From Flagellimonas pacifica (GTDB lineage: Bacteria > Bacteroidota > Bacteroidia > Flavobacteriales > Flavobacteriaceae): a stretch of 64,000 bases of DNA. The stretch is taken from positions 450,114-514,113 of the forward strand of contig NZ_OBEH01000004.1 of NCBI RefSeq assembly GCF_900215465.1, written 5' to 3'. How positions within the stretch are numbered: position 1 is the stretch's first letter; the number at the start of each line of letters is the position of its first letter. Positions 26,667 to 36,520 of the stretch are shown in pieces. Both the position numbers and the translations under genes were made by a program. Under the pieces are notes generated by a model. The model ran no database searches and had not been told where the DNA came from. It saw nothing but the letters and a program-made list of their open reading frames with translations.

Positions 26667-29600
26667 TTAAAAATTAAAATTGATTCCAAAAGCATATGTT
26701 CTTGAACCGGGATTGGAGAAGTAATCCAAACCACGAGCTCTACCAACACCAAACTGATTTATGTCAGGATCAATCCCTACAACATCTGTCCAGATAACCA
26801 GGTTACGACCAGAGGCAGTAAACTCTACCGAACTTAAGCCTGTCGCTTTTTTGAAATTATCAGAGTCAATTTTATATGATAATGACAATTCTCTAAGTCG
26901 GGTCCAGCTGCCATCTTCAACGGCAAACTCATTTAATTTTCCATCTCCAAAACCATATAAAGAGGTATAATATTCTTCGTCCAACAAGACATTGCCTCCG
27001 CCAAAATTGCCTACATTACCTCTAACCACTGAGCCTGTAGGAAATACATCTCCATCAAAATTCACCAAGTCCTCTGTAAGTGTAATTGTGTTACCCACAT
27101 CTGCATGTGTTCCAAAGAACGACAAGATAAACCTGGTTCTCTGGGCTAAATCATTCCCTTGGCTCGTATCAAATGATGCTGCAAATGACAAATTCTTGTA
27201 TGACAAGTCAAATTGTAGACCTCCTCTCCAGTCCGGATTAGGGTCTCCAACAATAAGATTTCCACCTGTATCCACTTGTGGAAATCCATTGGCATCCAAT
27301 ATCAGACTTCCATCATCATTTCTTAGAGCACCTTGGGTATACAATACTCCTAACGGCTCTCCATCAATAGCAACAGACTCAATGGAAGTTCCTTCTGAGA
27401 ATTCCTGAATAAACTCACCGGTGCCGTCCACCCCTCTCACAATATTTTCGTTTGTGCTATAGTTTAGGGCGACAGAACCTCGCCAGTCTTGATTTCTAAG
27501 GAAATCATATCTTAACTCGATCTCAAGACCGTCATTTTCTATTGTGGCTCCATTAGCATATATTTCATCAAATCCCAGGGAAGGAACAAGGGCAAGATCC
27601 AATAAAACATCTTCTGTTTTGTTGGTATAATATGTGGTTGATAATGCAAGTCTATTTCTTAAGAATCTTAAATCCAAACCTACTTCATACTCTGTTTTGA
27701 TCTCTGGCTTTAGGTTGGAATTTCCTAAACGTTCATCCAACTGAAAACCACCTCCAAAATTTTCAAGGGCAATTTGATCTGAGAAACTTGAAAATGTCCC
27801 TACTTCAAAAACAGTCTGCTCTCTATGTGCAATGGGAACATTTGCCACTTGACCGTACGCCAATCTTATCTTACCAAACGATAAAGGTCCTGAATCTTTT
27901 AATGCCTTTGTGAATGTCCAACCCAATTCTGCACTAGGATAAAAGAAACCATTGTCTGATGCAGGTAAAACTGAATGTTTTTCAAATGCACCCCCAAGTT
28001 GCAGGACCAATTGGTCTGCATAGTCAAAATTGGCAGTACCATAAAAACGAATGTTTCTTCTATTGGTTCTTGTAGTTTCCGAACCTATATTTTCTTTAGC
28101 GGAAAGTTCAGCCGCATCCAAAGGATTTCTGAAATTTGCTATAAAATTATCAGCTTCTGTAAAAACTCGTTTACGTCTTCTGTCATTAATACCAAAACCA
28201 ACAACAATATTGGTGTTTAGATTATCGGTTAACTCGTAGTTAAAATTTGTCAGTAAATCTCCATTATACTCCTCGTTATTGATGGTCTCATCATTTAAAA
28301 GACCATACCTTCTTGCTGAACCCGCTGTATAATATGGGAAAAAATAAACCCTGGTATCAACATAAAAATCAACACCACCTCTTACAATAGTACTTATGTT
28401 ATCGTTCCATTGATAAGAAACTTCTCCAGTACCAATCAATCTGTTTACATTGGCTGTACTTTTTTGTTCATTTATGGTCCAAAGCGGGTTGTTGTAAATA
28501 ACATTATCGCTATTGGCCAAATACCTTCGATAACCCCTATGTCTATTGGGTGTTATAGATCCTGAACTGCTAGTATAATTACCAATATAATCGGTTTGGT
28601 CAAAATCTGCTGGAGTACGCAACAATCCTAAATACAAACCTGCGGTATTGGAACCTTGCTGCGTTCTATTTGAACCCGTATGCACGTAATTAGCCTTAAA
28701 ATTGGTTCTTAATTTGTCCGTTAGGTTTTGGGTCATGTTAATAGTGAAGTTTGTCTTTTTATAAAAACTACTCTTAATAATACCTTTTTGATTCACATGC
28801 CCGGCACTTATATAATAAGTACCTTTTTCGCTACCACTACTTACAGCAACTTTATTATCGTAAGTAATGCCCGTACCAAAAACTTGATCAAAATTTCTGT
28901 TGGTATAAACTTCTCTTGAGTTCTTTTGGGTAATAGGGTAAATGATATTATCCGAAACCAAGGATTCAAAGAATTGACCCGAGGTATCAACCTCATCAGC
29001 TCCTCCTGATCTTTCAGAAATTCTATCCCCCCATGATCGTTGTGCAGTAGGACTATAGCTACCTCCGTTACCTTGCCCAAAAGTTGTTTGCAATGGATGT
29101 TCATATGAAATTTTATCAACAGAAATACCTGAAGAATAGCTCACATTAAACTTACCTGCTTTACCTTTTTTTGTGGTGATTACAATAACACCGTTTAGAG
29201 CTCTTGATCCGTACAAGGCCCCAGCCGAAGCTCCTTTAAAAACCTGAAATGATTCAATGTCTTCAGGGTTAATGTCATTTAATCTTGATTGCTGGGACAC
29301 CCCTGCCGATTGGTCGTCATCCCCGGAACCTGCTAAGTTATCGTTGTTTAATGGAATCCCATCCACAACAATTAAAGGTTGGCTTGAACCACTCAATGAA
29401 CTTGTTCCCCTAATTTGGATATTGGATCCAGCTCCCGGATCACCTGATGTTGCATTAATGGACACACCTGCCGCCTTACCTGCTATACCATCAATAATTT
29501 TATTTTCTACAGGTTGTACAAGTTTATCTGCATCAATCTTTGAATAGGTAGATGCCATCTTATCCCTTTGTTCCACAAAACCTAAGGCAGTTACTACTAC

Positions 29601-29927
29601 TTCTTTTAAACTTTCAGCATCTTGTTGAAGTACAAAATTCAACAAAGTCTCTGAGCCAATAATCCGCTCTTCAGTTCTATAACCAATAAAAGAAATAACC
29701 AATGTTTCTCCTTGATTAGCTTCAATAGTATAATTTCCATCAAAGTCCGTTATGGTTCCATTGTCAGTTCCTTTGACAAAAACCGATGCTCCTGGTAAAG
29801 GCCCGGTCTCATCCGAGATCGTACCGGAAATCGTAATTTGGGAATACCCAATCCCTACTGTAAAACATGCCAGCAAGAACGTTAAGAATGATTTTCTCAT
29901 AAAATTAGTAATTAGATAGTTAGTCAT
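26667..29927 (-). CDS. SusC/RagA-family TonB-dependent outer-membrane transporter
   Basis: This protein of 1086 aa (1077 if started at the Met at 29900, directly before the signal peptide) imports oligomers through the outer membrane with TonB energy. The mature start has a carboxypeptidase-regulatory-like domain (ISGTISDETGPLPGASVFVK), then the SusC signature SLKEVVVTALG, a plug domain (about 125-240, SALYGSRALNGVIVITTKKG) and a 22-strand barrel ending in NPGSRTYAFGINFNF. The upstream Met overlaps the carboxypeptidase stop as ATGA, so translational coupling is possible. It pairs with the SusD gene downstream. Confidence 0.95.
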   Translation of the reverse strand: MTNYLITNFMRKSFLTFLLACFTVGIGYSQITISGTISDETGPLPGASVFVKGTDNGTITDFDGNYTIEANQGETLVISFIGYRTEERIIGSETLLNFVLQQDAESLKEVVVTALGFVEQRDKMASTYSKIDADKLVQPVENKIIDGIAGKAAGVSINATSGDPGAGSNIQIRGTSSLSGSSQPLIVVDGIPLNNDNLAGSGDDDQSAGVSQQSRLNDINPEDIESFQVFKGASAGALYGSRALNGVIVITTKKGKAGKFNVSYSSGISVDKISYEHPLQTTFGQGNGGSYSPTAQRSWGDRISERSGGADEVDTSGQFFESLVSDNIIYPITQKNSREVYTNRNFDQVFGTGITYDNKVAVSSGSEKGTYYISAGHVNQKGIIKSSFYKKTNFTINMTQNLTDKLRTNFKANYVHTGSNRTQQGSNTAGLYLGLLRTPADFDQTDYIGNYTSSSGSITPNRHRGYRRYLANSDNVIYNNPLWTINEQKSTANVNRLIGTGEVSYQWNDNISTIVRGGVDFYVDTRVYFFPYYTAGSARRYGLLNDETINNEEYNGDLLTNFNYELTDNLNTNIVVGFGINDRRRKRVFTEADNFIANFRNPLDAAELSAKENIGSETTRTNRRNIRFYGTANFDYADQLVLQLGGAFEKHSVLPASDNGFFYPSAELGWTFTKALKDSGPLSFGKIRLAYGQVANVPIAHREQTVFEVGTFSSFSDQIALENFGGGFQLDERLGNSNLKPEIKTEYEVGLDLRFLRNRLALSTTYYTNKTEDVLLDLALVPSLGFDEIYANGATIENDGLEIELRYDFLRNQDWRGSVALNYSTNENIVRGVDGTGEFIQEFSEGTSIESVAIDGEPLGVLYTQGALRNDDGSLILDANGFPQVDTGGNLIVGDPNPDWRGGLQFDLSYKNLSFAASFDTSQGNDLAQRTRFILSFFGTHADVGNTITLTEDLVNFDGDVFPTGSVVRGNVGNFGGGNVLLDEEYYTSLYGFGDGKLNEFAVEDGSWTRLRELSLSYKIDSDNFKKATGLSSVEFTASGRNLVIWTDVVGIDPDINQFGVGRARGLDYFSNPGSRTYAFGINFNF

Positions 29928-31174
29928 TTTAGTTGTTGTTCCGTTAATAGTTTCATCATTTCATACGCTGATACTTTTCCTTTTAGTGTTATAAAATCTC
30001 TGGGGGTCTCATCACCTATTTCGTACGTAATTCCGACTGCATTGAATCGTTTTAAAAACCAACCTTTGGATACTGGCCTTGTACTAATAGCACTCTTTTC
30101 ATTAACCTCATAATCCGGAATGTTAGCTTCCAACTGAGCAAACCAATCTGAAACAAAATTTGGTAAGTTGGTACTTTCTCGTTCAACATTGGTATAGAAG
30201 ACATCATGCCAAGTTGAATGAAAATCCAAGCCCAATAGTACCCTAACCTCTTCTTCCTCAATAATCTGTTCTATTTGATGGGCCACCGCATAAACTTCAG
30301 GCTGTCTGTATTTGCTCCAATCCCTATTTAAATCAACCCCTCCTGCGTTATGTCTCCAATGCCCCAAGTCCACTCCATCAGGATTCATTAAAGGAAAGGC
30401 CAATACTCTATATTTTTCAAGAAAAGCATCAGATAGCTCTCCGCTTTCCAAAACTGTTTCCAAAAAGCTTTGGAATGCCAAATAACCGGTAACTTCTGGC
30501 GGATGTTGACGTGTAAGTAATACGATAATATCCTTATTATCCTTTGTGCCTTTATAGATATCCATCATCGGAATATCTTTCCCTAAATGTGTTTTCCCTA
30601 CAACTTTCAATCTTGATACATCGCTATTTTTTTGGGATATATTAGTATACCAATCTTTGACATTGTTAGTAGTTTGTAATTCTTGCGCGGCTATAAGTGC
30701 TGTATCTTTTGATATATTAAACCTAAGCGTCGCAATGCTGTCTTTAACTGCAAACATCAAAGAGTCTGCTTGTACCCAAGGCCCTCTAGCTATTTGATAT
30801 TTAGGAACATATCTGTGCTTATAGCCTTCGGGGTATTCAAATTGAAAGTTGACGACCTTATTTGATGTCGCCCAAGTTTTAAAGGCAAAGTAAGCACTGT
30901 TGTTTATAGGTGCGTTTTCAGGTTGAATTCTCAAAATCAAGGTGCTATCGTTCTTAACACTCAATTGATTCAATCTTGCACTTGGAAAGTCATTGCTTAT
31001 ATAAATACCCATCTCGGGCACAAACTCAACCCGTTTCTGCTGAAGGGCTATTGGTTTGTCTTTAGTATCAACTGGGTTTGTAAACGTAATACGTCGCGGA
31101 CCGGCGCAAGAAACGATGATGGCAGCAAAGCACATTACCAAAATAGCACGGTTAAATCGCATGAGGCTCACCAT
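29924..31174 (-). CDS. M14-family zinc carboxypeptidase, lipoprotein
   Basis: This 416-aa protein has a lipoprotein signal (AAIIVSCAGPRR). It also has the M14 zinc and catalytic residues: H-x-x-E in RQHPPEVTGY, the substrate arginine in VDLNRDWSKY, the third zinc His in GLDFHSTWHDVFY, and the catalytic Glu in GITYEIGDETPRDF. An N-terminal beta domain of about 130 residues precedes the catalytic part. It would trim C-terminal residues of peptides at the cell surface or periplasm. It is the first gene of a three-gene operon with susC and susD, joined to susC by a 4-bp overlap. Confidence 0.9.
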   Translation of the reverse strand: MVSLMRFNRAILVMCFAAIIVSCAGPRRITFTNPVDTKDKPIALQQKRVEFVPEMGIYISNDFPSARLNQLSVKNDSTLILRIQPENAPINNSAYFAFKTWATSNKVVNFQFEYPEGYKHRYVPKYQIARGPWVQADSLMFAVKDSIATLRFNISKDTALIAAQELQTTNNVKDWYTNISQKNSDVSRLKVVGKTHLGKDIPMMDIYKGTKDNKDIIVLLTRQHPPEVTGYLAFQSFLETVLESGELSDAFLEKYRVLAFPLMNPDGVDLGHWRHNAGGVDLNRDWSKYRQPEVYAVAHQIEQIIEEEEVRVLLGLDFHSTWHDVFYTNVERESTNLPNFVSDWFAQLEANIPDYEVNEKSAISTRPVSKGWFLKRFNAVGITYEIGDETPRDFITLKGKVSAYEMMKLLTEQQLK

Positions 31175-31351
31175 GGATTTCTAGGGTTTTGAGTTAGTCA
31201 GTTATCATAAAATAAAGTTAAATTTTAACACACCCTGCAGACCAATTATTGGTTTAAAAGCATACCAATTTGAATGGACACATGCTAAAAAGTAAGTCCC
31301 GATGCACTTTAACCTTTTTAAGGTAGATTATTAATAATCAAATCATTAATA

Positions 31352-31603
31352 ACAACGGACGAACTGTCTGAAGTAGAAAACATTCCTATAGACTTTCAAG
31401 AACGTACTTCTATTGGAAAAAGAGTTGATGAAGAATATGAAAAACTCAAATATGGAAAATTTTAAGATTACCGAATTGCGTTTTGTTCAGAAGCGCAGCA
31501 TTCCCCTGATAGCCCTAACAAGCCACAATTTTCCTCTGTAAGATTAGACCGGGGTCAAAAATACCACTCCATTTGCCTTTACAAATTTTCCGTTACGGAA
31601 TAG
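31352..31603 (+). pseudogene. Aldose 1-epimerase remnant (galM paralogue)
   Basis: Two stretches in this 480-bp gap match the galM product at 17450 in the same order. The first reads ELSEVENIPIDFQERTSIG then a stop after YGKF; the second reads DYRIAFCSEAQHSPDSPNKP and ends in ICLYKFSVTE and a stop. The ~75 residues between them in galM are missing, and nothing upstream matches. So this is the deleted 3' end of a second epimerase gene. It lies between the M14 operon and the sulfatase genes and implies rearrangement of this locus. Confidence 0.8.
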
Positions 31604-31653
31604 ACATAATTACAGTTGGATAAAAGAATACGTTTAGTAATCAGCCTAGATTA

Positions 31654-33462
31654 TCAATCTATCTTTTCAACATTTATGTAAAAAGCATTTGTTTTTCCAC
31701 CATTCTCCATATCAAAATAGGCCAAGAGTTTGGTAGCTCCTTTCGGCACATCCATTTCAAACATTGCTGATTGAGCTTTGTTATCGATCTTTGCCGATTT
31801 TTTTTGATTTGCAACCTCCAAATGCGCATTTACAAATTTCATGGCTCTTCCTTTTACCCTCGCATTTTTAAAAGATGTTGGAGGGATGGAGTCATTTATG
31901 TATGCTCCAAGGGCAAGCTTGCTTTCGGCGGGCCACCTTCTCAAATGAAAACGGTAAGTGCCAGGACTTACAAAATTTACCGAAAAAGGAGCTGGTTTCA
32001 TAGCTTTTCCTTTTCGTACCATAGTCTGATTCCAAGGTGGGTACTCATCTTTGGTATGGGCGTCATGACAAGTTATAACATCAACGGCCTTAGAGGTTCC
32101 GAGATCAATTGTTGAGTATTTTGTTTCCTTGGCCACATCGTCCCACCATTCCTGATAAAAAGCACTCATTTCCTTAACTCTTTCTTTATGCTGGTCGGCA
32201 ATGTCATTCTTTTGACCCGGGTCTTCAGAAATATTGTAAAGCTCTTTTCCTTTGACCAAACGCCAATTTCCATTCATAACGCAACTTTGCTTTCCTTTTA
32301 TGGGCCAAGGAACTCTCTGGGTGTCCGTAACCAAATACCTATCCATAATCTCTTCCTTGCCCAAAAGATAACTGCTAATATCCTTGCCGTCCATTACTTT
32401 TTCCGGCGCAAAGGGTGATAGTCCGGCAAGAGCCATAAGAGTAGGAAATACATCAACGTGAGCCGTAAGTCCATCCAAACTTTTGCCTCCTTCAAGATTT
32501 CCTTTGGGCCACCGCGCTATAAACGGAACACGATGTCCACCATCATACTCACTTCCCTTCATTCCGCGCATACCGGCATTATAGGCACCGGCGCCCGAAG
32601 CGGTCCCATTATCGGTTGTGAAAATTATTAAAGTATTGTCAGCAATTCCCAGATTCTCTATTTGTCCTAATAACTTGGAAAAGTTATCATCGATATTGGT
32701 AATCATACCATAAAATCGTTTTTGCCTTTCCGAAAGCTCCTCTTCCTTATACAGGTCGTAATACTCCTGAGGGACATTGTAAGGGCCATGCGGGGCGTTG
32801 AGACTCAGATAGCACAAAAAAGGATTTTCTTTTTGGTTTGTAATGAACTTCATCGCCTCATCGAACCAAACATCGGTGCAGTACCCATTTTTCTTTTCTG
32901 GAACTCCATTCCTAAAATAAGTATCGTCAAAATAATCGTTGTTCCAATAATCGGGAGTTTGGCCAACTCCACCGCCTCCATGGTAAAAGGCTTCTTGAAA
33001 ACCTCTGTCCTGTGGCAAGAATGGGTGGTTGTCACCAAGGTGCCATTTCCCAAACATTCCAGTGGCATACCCATTGTCTTTAAAGACATCAGCAAACGTA
33101 GTTTCGTCCTTGTTAAGAATAGAGGCCCCCATAATAGTATGCCAAACACCATTTCTATTGCAGTTTCGACCTGTCATAAGGCCCGCTCTAGTAGGGGAAC
33201 ATGTAGTGCCCACATGATAGTTTGTGAGATTAACTGCCTCTTTGGAAAATTTGTCAATATTTGGTGTCTTAATGGTTGGGTTACCCGTATGACCTAAATC
33301 TCCATAGCCCTGATCATCAGTTATAACAATAATGATATTGGGTTTGTTTTTACTGACTGTTTCTGGCACTTTTTTATCCCCGCAGGAAGATAAAAAGACA
33401 AATACCGCTAACAAAAACAGGAATCCAGGAGTTGACACATACTTTACTTTCACTTTTTCCAT
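31654..33462 (-). CDS. Sulfatase (S1 family), lipoprotein, with C-terminal extension
   Basis: This 602-aa type I sulfatase has a lipoprotein signal (FVFLSSCGDK) and the formylglycine motif CSPTRAGLMTG with the modified Cys at residue 88. Metal ligands are seen in IVITDDQGYGDLG and FTTDNGTASG. Beyond about residue 440 there is a beta-rich extension not present in the shorter neighbours, which may help substrate binding. It would remove sulfate esters from an algal or animal polysaccharide in the periplasm or at the surface. It is the last of four sulfatase genes reading left. Substrate class cannot be assigned by eye. Confidence 0.92.
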   Translation of the reverse strand: MEKVKVKYVSTPGFLFLLAVFVFLSSCGDKKVPETVSKNKPNIIIVITDDQGYGDLGHTGNPTIKTPNIDKFSKEAVNLTNYHVGTTCSPTRAGLMTGRNCNRNGVWHTIMGASILNKDETTFADVFKDNGYATGMFGKWHLGDNHPFLPQDRGFQEAFYHGGGGVGQTPDYWNNDYFDDTYFRNGVPEKKNGYCTDVWFDEAMKFITNQKENPFLCYLSLNAPHGPYNVPQEYYDLYKEEELSERQKRFYGMITNIDDNFSKLLGQIENLGIADNTLIIFTTDNGTASGAGAYNAGMRGMKGSEYDGGHRVPFIARWPKGNLEGGKSLDGLTAHVDVFPTLMALAGLSPFAPEKVMDGKDISSYLLGKEEIMDRYLVTDTQRVPWPIKGKQSCVMNGNWRLVKGKELYNISEDPGQKNDIADQHKERVKEMSAFYQEWWDDVAKETKYSTIDLGTSKAVDVITCHDAHTKDEYPPWNQTMVRKGKAMKPAPFSVNFVSPGTYRFHLRRWPAESKLALGAYINDSIPPTSFKNARVKGRAMKFVNAHLEVANQKKSAKIDNKAQSAMFEMDVPKGATKLLAYFDMENGGKTNAFYINVEKID

Positions 33463-33534
33463 GGTACTTTTTGCATTAATTTTCTGATTTCTAATTATCC
33501 CAATATAAAAACTGCCTTTTGGTATTCTAGTTCA

Positions 33535-34854
33535 TCAAGGTGAAATCCTTTTGACTCCTCTTGAAATCTTTTCTTCCCAATCTTTTAATTTGAAATGTAG
33601 TTTTTCTGTTCTATCAGGATACTTGGAAGCTACATCAATATTTTCTGAAGGATCATCTTTTAAATTGTATAACATTGGAATGGTTTCCTTCTGCAACCTC
33701 ACCAGTTTCCAATCACCGTCCCTTACGGCGGCACGATTACTGCCTCCTTGTCGCCAGAACAACTCTCTTTTTGCAAGAGTTTTATTTTCCAATAATGTTT
33801 GGGAAATATCTGTTCCATCAAAGGAATATTCTCTTGTGCTTCCAGATAAGGATACCATGGTGGGGAACAAATCCATGGTCATCACGGTTTGATTGCATAC
33901 CTGGCCCGATTTTATTTTTCCGGGCCACCAGGCTATCCCGGGCACCCTATGTCCTCCTTCCCAAATTGATCCTTTTGCACCCCTGAACCTACCACTACTG
34001 CCAAGTTTGTTCGGTCCATTATCAGAGCAGAAAAAAACTAAAGTGTTTTTATCAAGTTTTAGTGCTTTCAAGGTTTTCAGAATCTTACCAACACCCTCGT
34101 CCATTATCTCTATCATTTCTTTATGAACCGCACGAACATTCTTCTCTGGATTTTTGTTGGATTCCTTATCACCGATTATCCTAAAGGCCTTTGATTTTCT
34201 CCCTTGAAATGGTCCATGTGGAGCCTCATGAGGAATGTAGAGGAGAAATTTTTCGTCCTTATGTTTTTTAATAAAATTTATGGAGTGTTTGGTAATTAGA
34301 TCTGTGGTATAACCTACTTCTTTTTTAAGGTTGTTCTGGAACCACCAATCTTCATAAGCCTCTTGATCTACATGGGAGTAGTAATCCACATTACCGCTCA
34401 CATAGCCAATAAATTCATCAAACCCTTGATGAACAGGATTGAGTCTTTCTGGATATCCAAGGTGCCATTTTCCCATGATACCAGTCCTGTATCCCTCTAG
34501 TTTTAGTGCATCGGCAAAAGTAACCTCTTCAATGGCAAGACCCACATCCCGGTGGTTCAAAGCGGTTATTACCCCTTCAATCCCGAAACGTTGTTGATAC
34601 CTTCCAGTGAGTAGAGCTGCTCGAGTGGGGCTGCATACCGTTCCATTAGAATGAAAATCTGTAAACTTCATACCCTCTTGGGCCATCCTGTCCAAATTGG
34701 GTGTATTAATCGAAGAGCTGCCAAAACCGCTCAAATCTCCATATCCCATATCATCCGCCATAATGATAATGATATTGGGGGACTTACTTTCTTGAGCACA
34801 GGAAGAAAAAACCATAAGTATGACCAATATGCTCCAAGTTAACCCGTTTTTCAT
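33535..34854 (-). CDS. Sulfatase (S1 family), lipoprotein
   Basis: This 439-aa sulfatase has a lipoprotein signal ending in VFSSCAQES and the formylglycine motif CSPTRAALLTGRY with Cys at residue 74. The metal-binding aspartates are in IIMADDMGYGDLSG and FCSDNGPNKLG. The conserved catalytic Lys/His region is MGKWHLGYPERLNPVHQGFD. It is the shortest of the four and has only the basic sulfatase fold. It is 21 bp from the next gene upstream, in the same operon. Confidence 0.92.
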   Translation of the reverse strand: MKNGLTWSILVILMVFSSCAQESKSPNIIIIMADDMGYGDLSGFGSSSINTPNLDRMAQEGMKFTDFHSNGTVCSPTRAALLTGRYQQRFGIEGVITALNHRDVGLAIEEVTFADALKLEGYRTGIMGKWHLGYPERLNPVHQGFDEFIGYVSGNVDYYSHVDQEAYEDWWFQNNLKKEVGYTTDLITKHSINFIKKHKDEKFLLYIPHEAPHGPFQGRKSKAFRIIGDKESNKNPEKNVRAVHKEMIEIMDEGVGKILKTLKALKLDKNTLVFFCSDNGPNKLGSSGRFRGAKGSIWEGGHRVPGIAWWPGKIKSGQVCNQTVMTMDLFPTMVSLSGSTREYSFDGTDISQTLLENKTLAKRELFWRQGGSNRAAVRDGDWKLVRLQKETIPMLYNLKDDPSENIDVASKYPDRTEKLHFKLKDWEEKISRGVKRISP

Positions 34855-34875
34855 TGCTTTAGCTTTTATATTTTG

Positions 34876-36450
34876 TCATTGTTTATTGTTGGTTATCAGC
34901 ATCTTTTCCTCCCAGGTCATACCCCTGTCGAACAACACACCATACTGTCCATAACCATTTGATTTTACACCCTCCTTTTTCCAGTGATCTAATTGCTGAT
35001 CATATAATGTCCTCATTTTAGCCAAGGGAAATTCATAGTTAGGTTGATTTGCCAAATTTATCATTTCATAAGGGTCATCTTTTATATTGAACAATTCCTC
35101 GCTGGCAACTATTTTTTCATCCTTGTTTTCGTAATACCAATAAATATATTTGTATTCCTCGTCCATCACCGTTAAGCAATGTGTGGCATTTGATCCCCAA
35201 ACCTGAATAATTGGCAAGGATTTCCTAACATGCTTATTGGGGTTTTGTAATAGGGGCAAGAGGCTTTTCCCATCATAAACAGATGGTATTTCTATGCCGG
35301 CAATATCCAATATTGTAGCAGCTATGTCCACATTGCCCGAAAGCGAATTTGTTTTTTTGATTTCCTTTCCTTTTTCAATGCGCGGGTCAACTATGATCAT
35401 TGGAACCCGAGTTCCTTCTTCATAAGGAAGCACTTTTGACCCCAATCCATGTGAACCATTGAAATACCCATTATCAGAAGAGAAAATAATAATGGTATTG
35501 TCATCTATTTTTAACTTTTTGAGTTCTTCCAAAACCATCCCGATGGCATAATCAACACCATAAATAAGCTGATTGTATTTGCGTAAGGCATGTTGATAGG
35601 ATTCCTCTTTATCATAACCCCATTCCATAAATCTGGGATATTGCCTTCCCATTCTAGATTGAAGTGCTAGATGTTCCCCTGCTCTCCGTCCATAATTAGG
35701 AAGTTTTCTGAAGTCAGTATTCCTATAAACGGTATCAAATATAGGATCGGGTTGAACTGGTCTGTGTGGTGCTTTAAAAAACAAGCTCATGCAAAATGGT
35801 TGATCTTTAATAACCGATTCCCTAATAAAATCTATGGTTGCAGCTCCATAAGCACGTGTGCTGTGGGGATACTTTTGGGCATATTTGGTCAAGGTTTTGT
35901 TTTGTGACGTGGTATATGATGTTTGACCAGGATTGCCAACCCAGAAATCAAAATAGTGTTGGGCCACTTCACCTTCCTCTCCTACATTTAGCGTATCATC
36001 TGAAACGGAAAAACCAAACTTACCTCCAAAACCAACTCTATACCCTGATTTCTTTAAATGGACAGGGTAAGAATCTAGCCATTGTTCTGTACCTAGCGGC
36101 CCATGATCAAAGTTGCAACCTGTTTTGTATTCATATTGACCTGTCATGACATTTGCTCTACTTGCCATACAGATGGCCGTAGTGTTATAATGCCTCATAA
36201 ACACAGTGCCCTTATCGGCCAACGAATCCATGTAAGGCGTTTTCACATTTGGATTGCCATAAGCTTTTTGGGTATCGTAAGCTTGGTCATCAGTGAAGAA
36301 GAATATAATGTTGGGCCTATTCGATTCGATATTTTTTGACACTTTCTTATTTGCGCAAGAGCATAAAAAAATCAAGGTTGAACCTAAGAATAAGAATCTA
36401 TGGGTTAACACTTCTCTGCTTTTTTTCATCCCCAATTGGTTAAACATCAA
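34876..36450 (-). CDS. Sulfatase (S1 family), lipoprotein, CxAxR motif variant
   Basis: This 524-aa sulfatase has a lipoprotein signal (STLIFLCSCANKK). Its formylglycine motif is CMASRANVMTG, Cys at residue 94, with Ala where most family members have Pro. C-x-A-x-R is an accepted variant, so activity is likely. Metal ligands are seen in FFFTDDQAYD and FSSDNGYFNG. It differs most from the other three in sequence and may be of the iduronate- or choline-sulfatase-like type. The ATG at 36450 is kept, although MKKSREV eight codons later is also possible. Confidence 0.9.
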   Translation of the reverse strand: MMFNQLGMKKSREVLTHRFLFLGSTLIFLCSCANKKVSKNIESNRPNIIFFFTDDQAYDTQKAYGNPNVKTPYMDSLADKGTVFMRHYNTTAICMASRANVMTGQYEYKTGCNFDHGPLGTEQWLDSYPVHLKKSGYRVGFGGKFGFSVSDDTLNVGEEGEVAQHYFDFWVGNPGQTSYTTSQNKTLTKYAQKYPHSTRAYGAATIDFIRESVIKDQPFCMSLFFKAPHRPVQPDPIFDTVYRNTDFRKLPNYGRRAGEHLALQSRMGRQYPRFMEWGYDKEESYQHALRKYNQLIYGVDYAIGMVLEELKKLKIDDNTIIIFSSDNGYFNGSHGLGSKVLPYEEGTRVPMIIVDPRIEKGKEIKKTNSLSGNVDIAATILDIAGIEIPSVYDGKSLLPLLQNPNKHVRKSLPIIQVWGSNATHCLTVMDEEYKYIYWYYENKDEKIVASEELFNIKDDPYEMINLANQPNYEFPLAKMRTLYDQQLDHWKKEGVKSNGYGQYGVLFDRGMTWEEKMLITNNKQ

Positions 36451-36520
36451 TTTGTCAATTGTACTGATTATTTGTGCCTCCTAGAGCAGCTTACATTTGC
36501 ATGAAACCGGACCTTTATGC

